Shown: positions 36,545 to 45,686, numbered from the stretch's first letter. The stretch is 64,000 nt of DNA from Aneurinibacillus terranovensis DSM 18919 (GCF_000430625.1 NZ_AUMJ01000015.1:62001-126000), one strand, 5' to 3'. Numbers and translations are program-made. The notes: generated from the sequence alone by a model not told the origin.

Positions 36545-37534
36545 ATGGCTAATATTAGAGATGTTTCAAAATTAGCCGGTGTTTCTGTTGCCACTGTATC
36601 CCGTGTTCTCAATCAGAATGGGTATGTTCATCCTGATACGGAACAAAAGGTTTTAAAGGCGATAAATGAGTTAAACTACATCCCTAATTTTGTGGCCAGG
36701 AGTTTATCCAATAAAAAAACAAAAACAATCGGGCTTATTGTTCCGGATATTACGAACCCGTTCTTCCCGGAACTGGCAAGAGCCGTGGAAGATGTTATGA
36801 AGATATACGGCTATACGGTTATTCTTTGTAATTCAGACGAAGATGAAGAGAAGGAAAAGCACTATTTTCAAATATTAAAACAGAAATATATTGATGGACT
36901 TATCTTAGCTACTGCGTCGATGCCTATTTCAGATATGCAGGCATTTGACGTTCCGATTGTAGTCATTGACCGTATTGTCAGTCAGGGCATTCCGACGGTC
37001 GTTGCTAAAAATAAAGAGGGGGCCCGGCTCGCCACGAGACTTTTGCTCAAGCAGGGATGCAAGAAAGTCGCACATTTACGAGGACCCGAATCTGTTATCA
37101 ACGCCAGAGAGCGATGTGAAGGGTATGTAGACGTTGTCCGGGAAAAGGAATGGTTTCATCCGAATTTAATTATTCAGGGGAATTATGAAATCAAAAAGGC
37201 CTTTCATGAGACAATGAAGCTATTAACAGAACAGCCGGACGTGGACGGAATTTTTGCTGGGAATGACTTGATGGCTATCGGTGCGATGAAAGCGGCTCAG
37301 CAGCTAAAAATTCGAATCCCTGACGAACTTGCCATAATCGGATTCGACGGGATAACCCTGGGTGAAATGATTTTTCCGGAGCTGTCAACCGTTGCGCAGC
37401 CGATTTATGATATGGGCGCAATCGGAGCCAGAATGCTCATTAAATTAATAGAAAATAGTCCGGTCGATAAACTGTATCAACAATTGGATGTTCAATTCAT
37501 CGAACGCGGCACAACAAGAAAGGTGTGTGATTAG
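36545..37534 (+). CDS. rbsR: Ribose operon repressor RbsR (LacI family)
   Basis: 329 residues. N-terminal LacI helix-turn-helix (IRDVSKLAGVSVATVSRVLN) with hinge helix (NFVARSLSNKK), then a periplasmic-binding-like sugar domain (IGLIVPDITNPFFPELARAVE; DGIFAGNDLMAIGAMKAA). As the first gene of the operon it should autoregulate through the three upstream operators, with ribose or ribose phosphate as inducer. ATG 36545 follows GAGAGGTAG. Confidence 0.92.
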   Translation: MANIRDVSKLAGVSVATVSRVLNQNGYVHPDTEQKVLKAINELNYIPNFVARSLSNKKTKTIGLIVPDITNPFFPELARAVEDVMKIYGYTVILCNSDEDEEKEKHYFQILKQKYIDGLILATASMPISDMQAFDVPIVVIDRIVSQGIPTVVAKNKEGARLATRLLLKQGCKKVAHLRGPESVINARERCEGYVDVVREKEWFHPNLIIQGNYEIKKAFHETMKLLTEQPDVDGIFAGNDLMAIGAMKAAQQLKIRIPDELAIIGFDGITLGEMIFPELSTVAQPIYDMGAIGARMLIKLIENSPVDKLYQQLDVQFIERGTTRKVCD

Positions 37535-37535
37535 G

Positions 37536-38462
37536 ATGGGCCGTCCTAAAATAACGGTGATTGGAAGCATAAATATGGATCTGGTCGTTAAAACGGACCG
37601 GGTGCCAAAGATGGGAGAAACGGTGCTCGGAAGCCAATTTTTAACGACCCCTGGCGGCAAGGGAGCCAATCAGGCGGTCGCCTGTGCCAGGTTAGGAGCG
37701 GATGTCACCATGGTTGGCTGCGTCGGCGACGATGTTTTCGGCAGGCAGCTGGTAGAGAATTTGCGCAAAGAGAATATTTCTACGGAAAATGTGGAACCGG
37801 TTACATTTCTTTCTACAGGGATTGCCTGTATTACCGTACAGGATGGGGACAACTCGATCATCGTTGTACCAGGAGCTAATTATGCGATTGATGAAGAGAA
37901 AATACAACAAGTGGAGCACTTGATCAAGGAATCGAATTTATTACTGCTGCAATTGGAAATTCCGCTGAAGAGTGTGGAACTGGCGGTTGACATCGCCCAT
38001 AAATATCAGGTTCCGGTTATCGTAAATCCGGCTCCCGCGGCTGAACTTCCTAGCAGCATGCTGGAAAAAATAACGGTGGTAACCCCAAATGAATATGAAT
38101 TGGAAACGATTGCGGGGCAGAAATTTGAGCAGCCCGACGATTTCAAAAAGGCGATTCAATCGTATGCCGGACAATTAGTGATGACGAAAGGAAAAGAAGG
38201 GGCGTATTATACCGCGGCGGATGGCGGGATCGGCTATTGCCCGGGCTATCGTGTCGAGGCGGTCGATACGACAGGGGCGGGAGATTCATTCAATGCCGGG
38301 CTAGCTGTCATGCTGGCCGAGGGAAAATCACTTTCTGAAGCCACAAAATATGCGGCAGCAGTAGGAGCGCTTTCCGTTACCAGGCTCGGAGCCCAGAGCG
38401 GAATGCCGACAAGACATGAAGTAGAGCAGTTTCTTCAGGAAAGGGAGGGCAGAGAATTATGA
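37536..38462 (+). CDS. rbsK: Ribokinase
   Basis: 308-residue PfkB-family kinase that makes ribose 5-phosphate. N-terminal GSINMDLVVKTDRVPKMGET, GGKGANQAVACARLGA, and the C-terminal catalytic signature VDTTGAGDSFNAG with the general-base Asp. ATG 37536 comes one base after the rbsR stop. Its end overlaps rbsD as ATGA. Confidence 0.96.
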   Translation: MGRPKITVIGSINMDLVVKTDRVPKMGETVLGSQFLTTPGGKGANQAVACARLGADVTMVGCVGDDVFGRQLVENLRKENISTENVEPVTFLSTGIACITVQDGDNSIIVVPGANYAIDEEKIQQVEHLIKESNLLLLQLEIPLKSVELAVDIAHKYQVPVIVNPAPAAELPSSMLEKITVVTPNEYELETIAGQKFEQPDDFKKAIQSYAGQLVMTKGKEGAYYTAADGGIGYCPGYRVEAVDTTGAGDSFNAGLAVMLAEGKSLSEATKYAAAVGALSVTRLGAQSGMPTRHEVEQFLQEREGREL

Positions 38463-38854
38463 AAAAAATTGGAACGTTAAACAGTGACATTTCAGCGGTA
38501 CTTTCAAAACTCGGGCACACGGACACCATCGTGATCGCTGATTGCGGCCTCCCGGTTCCGGACGGTGTGCAAAGAATTGACCTCGCGTTAAAACGAGGCA
38601 CTCCCGGTTTAATTGAAACGCTTGAAACGGTTTTATCGGAAATGGAAGTGGAGAAATACGTACTTGCGAACGAAATCCGGGAGAAAAATCCTGAGATGAA
38701 AAAAAAGATAGTGGAATTGATGCCCGGAGTGGAATGTGCGTATCTCTCGCACGAGGATTTTAAGAAAGCAACCGCACAGGCAAAAGCTATCATCCGAACA
38801 GGGGAAGACACGCCCTACGCCAATGTGATTTTGCAGTCGGGGGTTATTTTCTAG
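38459..38854 (+). CDS. rbsD: D-ribose pyranase
   Basis: 131 residues. MKKIGTLNSDISAVLSKLGHTD with the catalytic His (His20 region), IADCGLPVP, and C-terminal GEDTPYANVILQSGV are diagnostic. It interconverts beta-pyranose and beta-furanose ribose so RbsK can act. Overlaps rbsK by 4 bases. Confidence 0.95.
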   Translation: MKKIGTLNSDISAVLSKLGHTDTIVIADCGLPVPDGVQRIDLALKRGTPGLIETLETVLSEMEVEKYVLANEIREKNPEMKKKIVELMPGVECAYLSHEDFKKATAQAKAIIRTGEDTPYANVILQSGVIF

Positions 38855-38941
38855 GCAGATAAGAAAGTACACCTTTCTTATCCCCCGGGTGCAGCTAAGG
38901 TAATCGCCAATTACCTATACCTGCGGCCTGGTGCTGGTCTG
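38855..38941 (+). repeat. Structured repeat element, copy B, inside the rbs operon
   Basis: Begins at the rbsD stop: GATAAGAAAG/CTTTCTTATC hairpin (38858-38882), GTGCAGCTAAGG (38889-38900), AGGTAAT/ATTACCT hairpin around CGCCA (38898-38915), and CGGCCTGG (38924-38931). Same order and near-identical spacing as copy A at 35.04 kb. It fills the 114-base gap between rbsD and rbsA, the widest in the operon. Confidence 0.7.
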
Positions 38942-38968
38942 CGTCTACTATATGGAAGGTGGTGTTTC

Positions 38969-40474
38969 GTGGTGAATGATCTGATCGAGATGAAGAACAT
39001 AAGCAAATCGTTTTCCAATGTAAAAGTGCTTGAAAACGTTTCTTTTTCTCTAAAGGAAGGGGAAGTCCATGCCCTGATGGGTGAAAACGGGGCAGGAAAA
39101 TCAACCTTAATAAAAATCCTCACGGGAATTTACACAGCGGATACGGGATCGATTTACGTCAATGGCCAGGAAGTCAAATTTTCAGGGCCTAAAGATGCGG
39201 AAAAGATGGGAATATCGGTTATCCACCAGGAGTTAAACATTATTCCCCAGTTATCGGTTGCCGAAAATATGTTTTTAGGACGTGACCTTTGTTATGGTAA
39301 GTCCGGCATATTACGAACGTCAGAAATGAAGAAGAAAACGAGAGAGTATCTCGAAAAGCTCGGCATAAGCATTAACCCGGATGAAATCGCGGAGAATCTG
39401 TCAGTAGGACAGCAGCAAATGGTGGAAATTGCCCGGGCGATTTCACTGGATACGAGAGTTCTCATCATGGACGAACCGACCGCCGCGCTGACAGACAGAG
39501 AGATTGAAACCCTTTTTAATGTGATGAATGACTTACGAAGGCAGGGAGTCGGCATTATCTATATTTCACACCGTATGGAAGAAATCTTTGCGATCTGCGA
39601 TAGAATTTCCGTACTGCGGGATGGCCATTTTATCGGAACCGAAAATATTGATGAAACCAATCTGGAGGCGATTGTTCAAATGATGGTTGGTCGCCAAATC
39701 GGCGGCCGCTTTCCGGAGCGCTCTCATGGTATCGGGGAAGAGAGCCTGCGTGTCGAGAACCTGAGCAATGGAAAGTTCCTTAAAAATATTTCTTTTTCAG
39801 CACGACGCGGTGAAATTTTAGGAATTGCGGGTCTGATGGGTTCGGGAAGGACGGAGCTCGTCCGAACATTATTCGGCGCTGACAAGAAAGCGAGCGGAAA
39901 AGTGTTCTTGTTTGGCAAAGAGATACACATTAGAAAACCTGAACAGGCCATTGCAGCGGGAATTGCATTTGTAACGGAAGACAGGAAACAGGAAGGGTTG
40001 GTGCTTGACCTGTCTGTCCGGGAGAATATTTCCATTCCTAACCTTGCTGCCATTTCAAAAAGCGGCGTTGTTTCTGAGCGATTAGAGCGGGAATTAACCG
40101 GAGACATGATTAAGAAATTAAATATTAAAACGAAAGACGCTGAACAGATCGTTAAGTCGTTAAGCGGGGGAAACCAGCAAAAAGTTGTCATTGGCAAATG
40201 GCTGGGCATTAAACCTAAAATTCTCATCCTCGATGAACCAACGCGCGGCGTCGATATCGGCGCAAAAAAAGAGATTTACAACATAATGAACCAGCTTACC
40301 GCCGAAGGAGTCACAATCCTGATGATTTCATCGGAGCTGCCGGAAATACTGGGTATGAGTGACCGGATCATCGTCATGCATGAAGGGAAAATTACTGCCA
40401 TTATGAACAAAGAAGAAGCGACTCAGGAATCTATTATGTATGCCGCTACTGGGGGAGAAAAAAATGATAGATAG
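38969..40474 (+). CDS. rbsA: Ribose ABC transporter ATP-binding protein RbsA
   Basis: 501 residues with two fused nucleotide-binding domains. The first has Walker [10 protein letters not shown], signature [10 protein letters not shown] and Walker [12 protein letters not shown]. The second has the degenerate Walker [11 protein letters not shown] normal for this family, signature LSGGNQQKV and Walker [12 protein letters not shown]. It energises ribose uptake through RbsC. GTG 38969 follows GGAAGGTGG with 6-base spacing. Confidence 0.96.
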   Translation: MVNDLIEMKNISKSFSNVKVLENVSFSLKEGEVHALMGENGAGKSTLIKILTGIYTADTGSIYVNGQEVKFSGPKDAEKMGISVIHQELNIIPQLSVAENMFLGRDLCYGKSGILRTSEMKKKTREYLEKLGISINPDEIAENLSVGQQQMVEIARAISLDTRVLIMDEPTAALTDREIETLFNVMNDLRRQGVGIIYISHRMEEIFAICDRISVLRDGHFIGTENIDETNLEAIVQMMVGRQIGGRFPERSHGIGEESLRVENLSNGKFLKNISFSARRGEILGIAGLMGSGRTELVRTLFGADKKASGKVFLFGKEIHIRKPEQAIAAGIAFVTEDRKQEGLVLDLSVRENISIPNLAAISKSGVVSERLERELTGDMIKKLNIKTKDAEQIVKSLSGGNQQKVVIGKWLGIKPKILILDEPTRGVDIGAKKEIYNIMNQLTAEGVTILMISSELPEILGMSDRIIVMHEGKITAIMNKEEATQESIMYAATGGEKNDR

Positions 40475-41405
40475 AAGAGCACTTACTATCAATCTGCAAA
40501 AACTGGGATCACTGATTGGGCTTATTTTATTGGTTATCGTCCTGGCAATTATGAGTCCCGATTTTTTTACATGGAATAATATCTTTAATGTATTGCGCCA
40601 GATATCCATCAATGCTCTTATTGCCTTCGGTATGACATTCGTTATTTTGACAGGTGGGATCGATTTATCGGTTGGAGCCATCCTGGCGCTGTCAGGGGCT
40701 ATCACAGCAAACTACCTGGTAGCCGGCCTAAACCCTGTCGCAGCGATTCTGCTGGGACTTTTAGCCGGAACCATCATGGGGGCTATTAACGGATTGTTGA
40801 TCACGAAAGGAAAAATTGCTCCGTTCATTGCCACGCTTGCAACGATGACTCTTTTTCGGGGCATCACGTTAGTTTATACGGGCGGCCGTCCGATTACTGA
40901 TTTTACCAGTGATTTGTTTACGATGATTGGCGGCGGTTACGTATCCTATATACCTGTTCCTGTAATTTGGATGCTCGCCATTTTTGCGGTTCTCTATTTT
41001 GTTTTAAGAAAAATGTCTTTTGGACGACGTGTCTATGCAATAGGTGGGAATGAAGAAGCTTCTATTCTCTCCGGAATCAAAGTGGACAGGGTAAAAATTG
41101 CTATTTATTCCTTAACCGGCCTTCTCTCCGCTTTTGCGGGAATCATTCTTACCTCTCGCTTAAATTCAGCGGAAGCCAATGCCGGTACAGGATTCGAGCT
41201 TGATGCGATCGCTTCGGTCGTACTCGGAGGGACCAGCCTGTCAGGAGGAAAAGGGTGGATTTTCGGAACGCTTATCGGTGCCATGATCATCGGTGTGCTA
41301 AACAATGGACTGAATTTGCTTGAAGTTTCTTCTTTTTACCAGCAAGTTGTGAAAGGCATTGTTATTTTATTAGCTGTCTTACTCGACCGTAAGAAAGCTA
41401 ATTAA
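40464..41405 (+). CDS. rbsC: Ribose ABC transporter permease RbsC
   Basis: 313-residue polytopic permease of the carbohydrate uptake 2 family. Hallmarks: [23 protein letters not shown] in the early spans, [14 protein letters not shown] (EAA-like loop), and [24 protein letters not shown] 40464 lies inside the rbsA end (11-base overlap) with GGGGGAG upstream. Confidence 0.95.
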   Translation: MIDRRALTINLQKLGSLIGLILLVIVLAIMSPDFFTWNNIFNVLRQISINALIAFGMTFVILTGGIDLSVGAILALSGAITANYLVAGLNPVAAILLGLLAGTIMGAINGLLITKGKIAPFIATLATMTLFRGITLVYTGGRPITDFTSDLFTMIGGGYVSYIPVPVIWMLAIFAVLYFVLRKMSFGRRVYAIGGNEEASILSGIKVDRVKIAIYSLTGLLSAFAGIILTSRLNSAEANAGTGFELDAIASVVLGGTSLSGGKGWIFGTLIGAMIIGVLNNGLNLLEVSSFYQQVVKGIVILLAVLLDRKKAN

Positions 41406-41436
41406 AATATAAAAATGTAAAAGGGGTGCTATTCAA

Positions 41437-42369
41437 ATGAATAAATTTATTAAAGGGGTTTCCGCAAGTTTAGTCGGCCTGTCGCTTTTAGCCGGTTGTT
41501 CAACCCAGGCTCCAGGAACGAACAGCTCGTCACCGGCGCCGGCAAAAGACCACCAGATTACAGTGGGCCTTGCGCTATCGACAGAAAACAACCCGTTTTT
41601 CGTCTCGCTAAAAGACGGGGCTGAAAAGGCAGCAAATGAAAATCATATGAAACTAATCACCGTTGATGCTCAGGATGACCCGGCGAAGCAAACGTCCGGA
41701 ATTGAAGATTTAATTCAGAAAAAGGTGGATGTGCTCCTCGTCAATCCTACCGACTCTTCAGCGATTAAAACGGCGATTCAATCGGCGAATCAGGCCAATA
41801 TTCCGGTCATTACGGTTGACCGAACAGCGGATGGCGGCAAAGTGGTGTCCCACGTGGCTTCCAATAATATAGAGGGCGGTCAGATGGCCGCGAAATACAT
41901 TCTGAATAAATTGGGGAACAAAGGCAACATTGTGGAACTGCAGGGAATCCCTGGTTCTTCCGCTGCGCGTGAACGCGGCAAAGGGTTCCATGAAATGGTT
42001 GACAAAGCAGCGGGTGTGAAAGTGGTTGCCTCGCAGCCGGCTGATTTTGACCGCGCGAAGGGTCTTACCGTAATGGAAAATATTCTGCAAAGCAACAAGA
42101 ATGTGAACGCAGTGTTTGCCCAGAATGACGAAATGGCTCTCGGGGCGATCAAGGCCATTCAAGCCGCAGGTTTAAAAAATGTGGTTATCGTCGGCTTCGA
42201 TGGAACCGCGGACGGGGTTAAAGCAGTGAAAGAGGGAAAAATGAGCGCCACGATTGCCCAGCAGCCTGAACTCATTGGAAAATACGCGATTGATGCAGCC
42301 AGTAAAGTCGTAAAAGGTGAATCAGTTGACAAAACCATCCCGGTTCAACTGCAGTTAATTGAGAAGTAA
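41437..42369 (+). CDS. rbsB: Ribose-binding lipoprotein RbsB
   Basis: 310 residues. Lipoprotein signal peptide with lipobox LLAGC (Cys21), then a type 1 periplasmic-binding fold: VGLALSTENNPFFVSLKDGA, DDPAKQTSGIEDLI, FDRAKGLTVMENIL, FAQNDEMALGAIKAI, VGFDGTADG. Anchored outside the membrane, it delivers ribose to RbsC/RbsA. Last gene of the operon. Confidence 0.95.
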   Translation: MNKFIKGVSASLVGLSLLAGCSTQAPGTNSSSPAPAKDHQITVGLALSTENNPFFVSLKDGAEKAANENHMKLITVDAQDDPAKQTSGIEDLIQKKVDVLLVNPTDSSAIKTAIQSANQANIPVITVDRTADGGKVVSHVASNNIEGGQMAAKYILNKLGNKGNIVELQGIPGSSAARERGKGFHEMVDKAAGVKVVASQPADFDRAKGLTVMENILQSNKNVNAVFAQNDEMALGAIKAIQAAGLKNVVIVGFDGTADGVKAVKEGKMSATIAQQPELIGKYAIDAASKVVKGESVDKTIPVQLQLIEK

Positions 42370-42400
42370 TTTGTAGTAATCAGAAGTAAGGCAAATAAAT

Positions 42401-42450
42401 TCTATAGAACAACAGCAGGCTGGATTGACAGCCTGCTGTTGTTCTATAGA
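42401..42450. repeat. Perfect 22-bp inverted repeat after rbsB
   Basis: Bases 42401-42422 are exactly complementary to 42429-42450, with a 6-base loop GATTGA. No T-tract follows. It may terminate or stabilise the rbs mRNA 3' end, or be an element end. Confidence 0.8.
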
Positions 42451-42722
42451 TGACCGGGTCTACGATCAGTTTATGATCATCGGATTTGAGTCATTCGATA
42501 GTTATTCTTCATTAAGTTATTACAATAATGCAGCGGGATTCTTAAATGAGTATGTTCCCGTTTCAGTGATAATTTAAGACTAACCTTCTTGAGGTATATA
42601 TAAAGTATTAAAAGTTCACAATTTATTAAGATATTTCAAAAAAAATAATAGAAAATTGGTATATTTTGTTTTATTGTATTTACATGTATTAACAAAATGT
42701 TATTTTTAAGGAGGGACTCGAA
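42451..42722 (+). other. Gene-poor AT-rich stretch
   Basis: From here the base composition becomes clearly more AT-rich. A frame of about 34 codons from ATG 42473 (MIIGFESFDSYSSLSYYNN...) lacks a ribosome site and is not recognised. The last 60 bases are T/A-rich with a strong GGAGGGA ribosome site before the next gene. Confidence 0.5.
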
Positions 42723-44038
42723 TTGAAAACTGTCAAAAAAGTAATTGTGATTCCATTTACTCTTGCGTCTTTGTTGTCACCAACCATATCCTTAGCCTCT
42801 GAAAATATACAGGTACCGCAGGTAGGTGCAACAGCGGAGCCCACAGGTGTGAGTACAACAAAAGATTCTATTCTAATTGAAAAAAATTCAGTTAATCCAG
42901 AAACGATTGAAGCAGCTTCGCAGACATTACCGAGCACTCAAGACTCTATTATTATTGATTCAAATGCTGTTATAAAAGTAGCAAACGACTACATTAAAAA
43001 CGTGGTTTCTAAGTATTTGTATACCAATTGGGTAGGAGCTACAGTAGAAAACCCTGTCCCTTTTTACTCTATATTGATGGCAATCAAATCGTCTATCAAT
43101 TAAAGGTTTATCAAGGATCAAAAGAAATAGGTTATATTATTGCTGGTGCAACTCAAGATGTTAGCCCTATTATTACAGTGGGTGCGGGTAAAGCACCAAC
43201 AGATAATATAGATATGATAAAAGAAATGGCAAAGAAAAAAGTCGGCAGCGATAAGCACATTGACGGTATTAAGTATTTGTATGGGGGTCCCATGAATTTA
43301 GGAGTTCAAATTGACATTCTGGACAAAGGGAAAGTGATTGGGAAGTCCATTTATCATCTTCAAGGCCAATTTGAAATGGACCAATTTTCCGACTTGAAAA
43401 TAAGTGTAGAAAACAAAAAGAAAGCAAAAGAAAAATGGGCTGGATTTCTTGAATCAAAAATTACCAAACCTCAAAGTGTTATCAGCCCCATGGATGTTTA
43501 TACTAATAAAGATTTGAGCGTAAGATCATATAATCAGGCATATTCTCAAAATAATAATACCGGATGCGGACCGGCCGCAGCAGCAAATATATTAAACTAT
43601 TGGGATGAAAGAGGGTATACTAATCTTCAAAGTGACAATGATCGTACAAATGGAATCAATCTAATGAATCACATGTTTGGTGATTTACAAACTTCTATTA
43701 TTGGTACTGATCCAAGCGCGTGGGCACAGGGTATGAAAACCCATGCTAACTCACATAGCGGTTATCGCTTTACAACGCAAAATTATACCTATGACGCTTC
43801 CTTAGGTAGTACGTTTTGGGGGTATATGGTAAATCAAATTAATGCTGGTCACCCATTTGGTATGTTTTTTCCTCTTAATTCTAAACCATATAGCTGGCAT
43901 ATCGTAACGTGTAGAGGTTACTATCAAAGTTCTACAGGTTCCAAATCTTATCACGTAAACACGTGGGGTAGTGATGCTTGGCAGGATTATGATAGCATTG
44001 GTAATCATACGTTGATGTTTGTTATTCCTGGAAGTTAA
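42723..44038 (+). pseudogene. Secreted C39-like peptidase gene with a frameshift
   Basis: One gene appears split by a single-base change. The first frame (42723-43103) starts TTG after GGAGGGA and gives a signal peptide (KKVIVIPFTLASLLSPTISLAS), then an unrecognised domain as far as ENPVPFYS near 43070. The sequence continues naturally one frame back as LYIDGNQIVYQLKVYQ to the stop at 44038. The C-terminal domain is C39-like papain fold: Cys in NNNTGCGPAAAANILNYW, His in YSWHIVTCRGYY, and VNTWGSDAW. No standard slippery heptamer is visible, so inactivation or a sequence error is likely. AT-rich, unlike the backbone. Confidence 0.75.
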
Positions 44039-44054
44039 ATGAAAGGTAACTAGA

Positions 44055-44093
44055 AGTAAAACCACTCGAAAGAAAAAGAGTGGTTTTACTTTA
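44055..44093 (+). terminator. Terminator after the C39-like gene
   Basis: AGTAAAACCACTC (44055-44067) pairs perfectly with GAGTGGTTTTACT (44078-44090), followed by T-rich sequence. Works in both directions. Confidence 0.85.
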
Positions 44094-44159
44094 TAATTAA
44101 ATGGTAAATCCTTCAGCTTAATCATATCCTAGTATTATCAAATCTTTTCAGGGGGAAAT

Positions 44160-44720
44160 ATGAGCGATATTATTTTATTGGTTTCATTTCTTCTCTTTTT
44201 GCTTGCGATAATGGCTACTGTTTGGTTATACAAGCTGCATTTCGCGAACGGTAATGTATATGAACTTGAAAATTATCTATTGCTGTTTCTATTTGCGTTC
44301 CACGGCTATGGATTCTATATGGTTTATAAATTTTTGACATTCCCCCCGGATATGAATCCGGGAAACGGCAATCCGGGTCTGATTGTGATGATTCCATTAG
44401 CGATATTGTTTCTTCTTTATCATGTCCTTTTTGTCTTAAAAGGAATAAGATATTTTCGTTTCCACAGTTATCGGTTTACACTATACGTATTTTTCCTCTC
44501 TTTGCTATCAACTTTATCGTTCCTTTACTTAGAAACAAGTTTTTCAAAAAGAGTTATAAAATTAGTACCGGATACAGAAGGTACTAATCAATGGTTCAAC
44601 TGGTGGATGGACGTTCATAAGAATAGCCTTTATTTTAATGGATATGCTTTTATGTTGAGCATAAGTGTCTCAATATTTTTAGCCTCATTTATCTCAATCA
44701 TAGTTAAGGGAAAATCTTAG
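44160..44720 (+). CDS. Unknown four-span membrane protein
   Basis: 186 residues, not recognised. About four or five hydrophobic segments: residues 4-24, 40-60, 75-96 and 105-125, and one at the C-terminus (LSISVSIFLASFISIIV). A Pro/Gly/Asn-rich loop (FPPDMNPGNGNPG) lies after the second. ATG 44160 follows GGGGGA. AT-rich like the preceding gene. A 31-base fragment nearly identical to codons around GYGFYMVYKFLT recurs at 45142-45172. Confidence 0.7.
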   Translation: MSDIILLVSFLLFLLAIMATVWLYKLHFANGNVYELENYLLLFLFAFHGYGFYMVYKFLTFPPDMNPGNGNPGLIVMIPLAILFLLYHVLFVLKGIRYFRFHSYRFTLYVFFLSLLSTLSFLYLETSFSKRVIKLVPDTEGTNQWFNWWMDVHKNSLYFNGYAFMLSISVSIFLASFISIIVKGKS

Positions 44721-44827
44721 TGACTCAACTCTTGCAGTTAGCTTATTATTATCCATTGTAGAAAAGCGGATTCTCAAACGGTCTGCTGGGAGCTAACGAC
44801 AAAAATAAAGAAATCTACCGTGGTTTT

Positions 44828-44836
44828 TGCTACAAT
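44828..44836 (+). promoter_or_regulatory. Extended -10 element before the coiled-coil gene
   Basis: TGCTACAAT, an extended -10 (TGn-TACAAT), 33 bases before the start at 44870. No clear -35. Confidence 0.4.
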
Positions 44837-44869
44837 GATAGCAATAGGATGATACGGGGGGATTCGCGG

Positions 44870-45100
44870 ATGGATACGAATAAGTTAATGCAGCTTTTAC
44901 TCGAAAAAGTGGTTAGCATGGAGAGTAGTTTTACCGAGATAAAAGCTGAAATACGAGACCTCAGAGATGACGTAAAAACTTGTATGAAGGATATTTATGA
45001 AACGAAAAAGGACGTTCAGGATTTGACAAAGGCGCTGCGCTTCTATGATGCCAAAATAGGCGAACATGACCGCGAAATCTTTCAAATTAAGAACAACTAA
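44870..45100 (+). CDS. Small coiled-coil protein
   Basis: 76 residues, almost wholly helical and charged, with heptad patterns (EIKAEIRDLRDDVKTCMKDI; TKKDVQDLTKALRFYDAK). No membrane segment. Such short coiled-coil proteins are common and uncharacterised in Bacillales. ATG 44870 is correctly spaced from GGGGGGA; the upstream ATG at 44849 is not. Function unknown. Confidence 0.65.
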   Translation: MDTNKLMQLLLEKVVSMESSFTEIKAEIRDLRDDVKTCMKDIYETKKDVQDLTKALRFYDAKIGEHDREIFQIKNN

Positions 45101-45141
45101 GTTTCTCGAGTTTGTTTCATCGTCAATCGGTAGCAATTATA

Positions 45142-45172
45142 TATGGATTCTATATGGTTTATAAATTTTGAC
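45142..45172 (+). repeat. Partial duplicate of the 44.3-kb membrane gene
   Basis: 31 bases match 44307-44338 with a single one-base length difference in a T-run. There is no open frame around this copy, so it is a fragment, perhaps left by loss of a tandem paralogue. Confidence 0.7.
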
Positions 45173-45203
45173 GTTTTCTAGGGCCGATAGCAGCCTAAAA
45201 AAG

Positions 45204-45245
45204 GAGTAACCCCTTATGGCTTGTAGAATAGCAAAGGGGTTACTC
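45204..45245 (-). terminator. Terminator of the XRE repressor gene
   Basis: GAGTAACCCCTT (45204-45215) pairs with AAGGGGTTACTC (45234-45245), overlapping the stop of the minus-strand gene. On the minus strand the stem is followed by CTTTTTT. Confidence 0.85.
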
Positions 45246-45599
45246 TTCTTTTTGTTCCTGTTTTAGTTTTTTTAGCATTTCGATTGTATTGCGGACCTGT
45301 TCTTTGACTAACTCCTGTTCTCTTGGGGAAAGGTCCTGATAGCCCTCGTAGAAGGCGATGTTTATCGACGGATCCTTTAAAATTTCAGGCACGGAGGAAG
45401 CTTCACTTGTCCGGCCCAGCAGATAATCCGTAGAAACATTGAAAAAATCAGCAAACTTTTGAAGTGTTGTAAAATCCGGCTGCCTTTTATTTATTTCATA
45501 ATGTGCGTACGTTCCACGTGAAATATTGAGGATTTTAGCTACTTCTTCTTGTGTTAATTTCATTTTCTGACGAAGTTCTTTTAACTTGTCGCCTAACAC
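45240..45599 (-). CDS. XRE-family repressor
   Basis: 119 residues. N-terminal helix-turn-helix of the Cro/C1/SinR type (LKELRQKMKLTQEEVAKILNISRGTYAHYE; residues about 6-60) and a C-terminal acidic/helical tail (LSPREQELVKEQVRNTIEMLKKLKQ) likely for oligomerisation. GTG start at 45599 after GGGG. Its probable promoter (-10 TATAAT at 45635-45630 on the minus strand) has a 17-bp palindromic operator in the spacer, pointing to autorepression. It is divergent from the HTH-kinase gene and probably controls it. Confidence 0.88.
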   Translation of the reverse strand: MLGDKLKELRQKMKLTQEEVAKILNISRGTYAHYEINKRQPDFTTLQKFADFFNVSTDYLLGRTSEASSVPEILKDPSINIAFYEGYQDLSPREQELVKEQVRNTIEMLKKLKQEQKEE

Positions 45600-45636
45600 A
45601 GCAACCCCATCCTTATCTCGTATGGGTTAATTATAC

Positions 45637-45653
45637 TGTAGCAGTGAGCTACA
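45637..45653. promoter_or_regulatory. 17-bp operator 1 (XRE promoter)
   Basis: TGTAGCAGTGAGCTACA, perfect arms TGTAGC/GCTACA around 5 bases, directly upstream of the -10 of the XRE gene, in its -35/-10 spacer. Confidence 0.75.
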
Positions 45654-45663
45654 TAAGAATAAT

Positions 45664-45680
45664 TGTAGCGATAAGATACA
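45664..45680. promoter_or_regulatory. 17-bp operator 2 (upstream of kinase -35)
   Basis: TGTAGCGATAAGATACA, arms TGTAgC/GaTACA with one mismatch, six bases upstream of the -35 of the kinase promoter. Confidence 0.6.
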
Positions 45681-45686
45681 TGATGA

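Noticed and set aside
42990-43110. Programmed -1 frameshift in the C39-like gene
   Set aside because: The junction lacks a usable X-XXY-YYZ slippery heptamer; the run T-TTT-TAC would need Tyr tRNA to re-pair with TTA. A one-base deletion explains it better.
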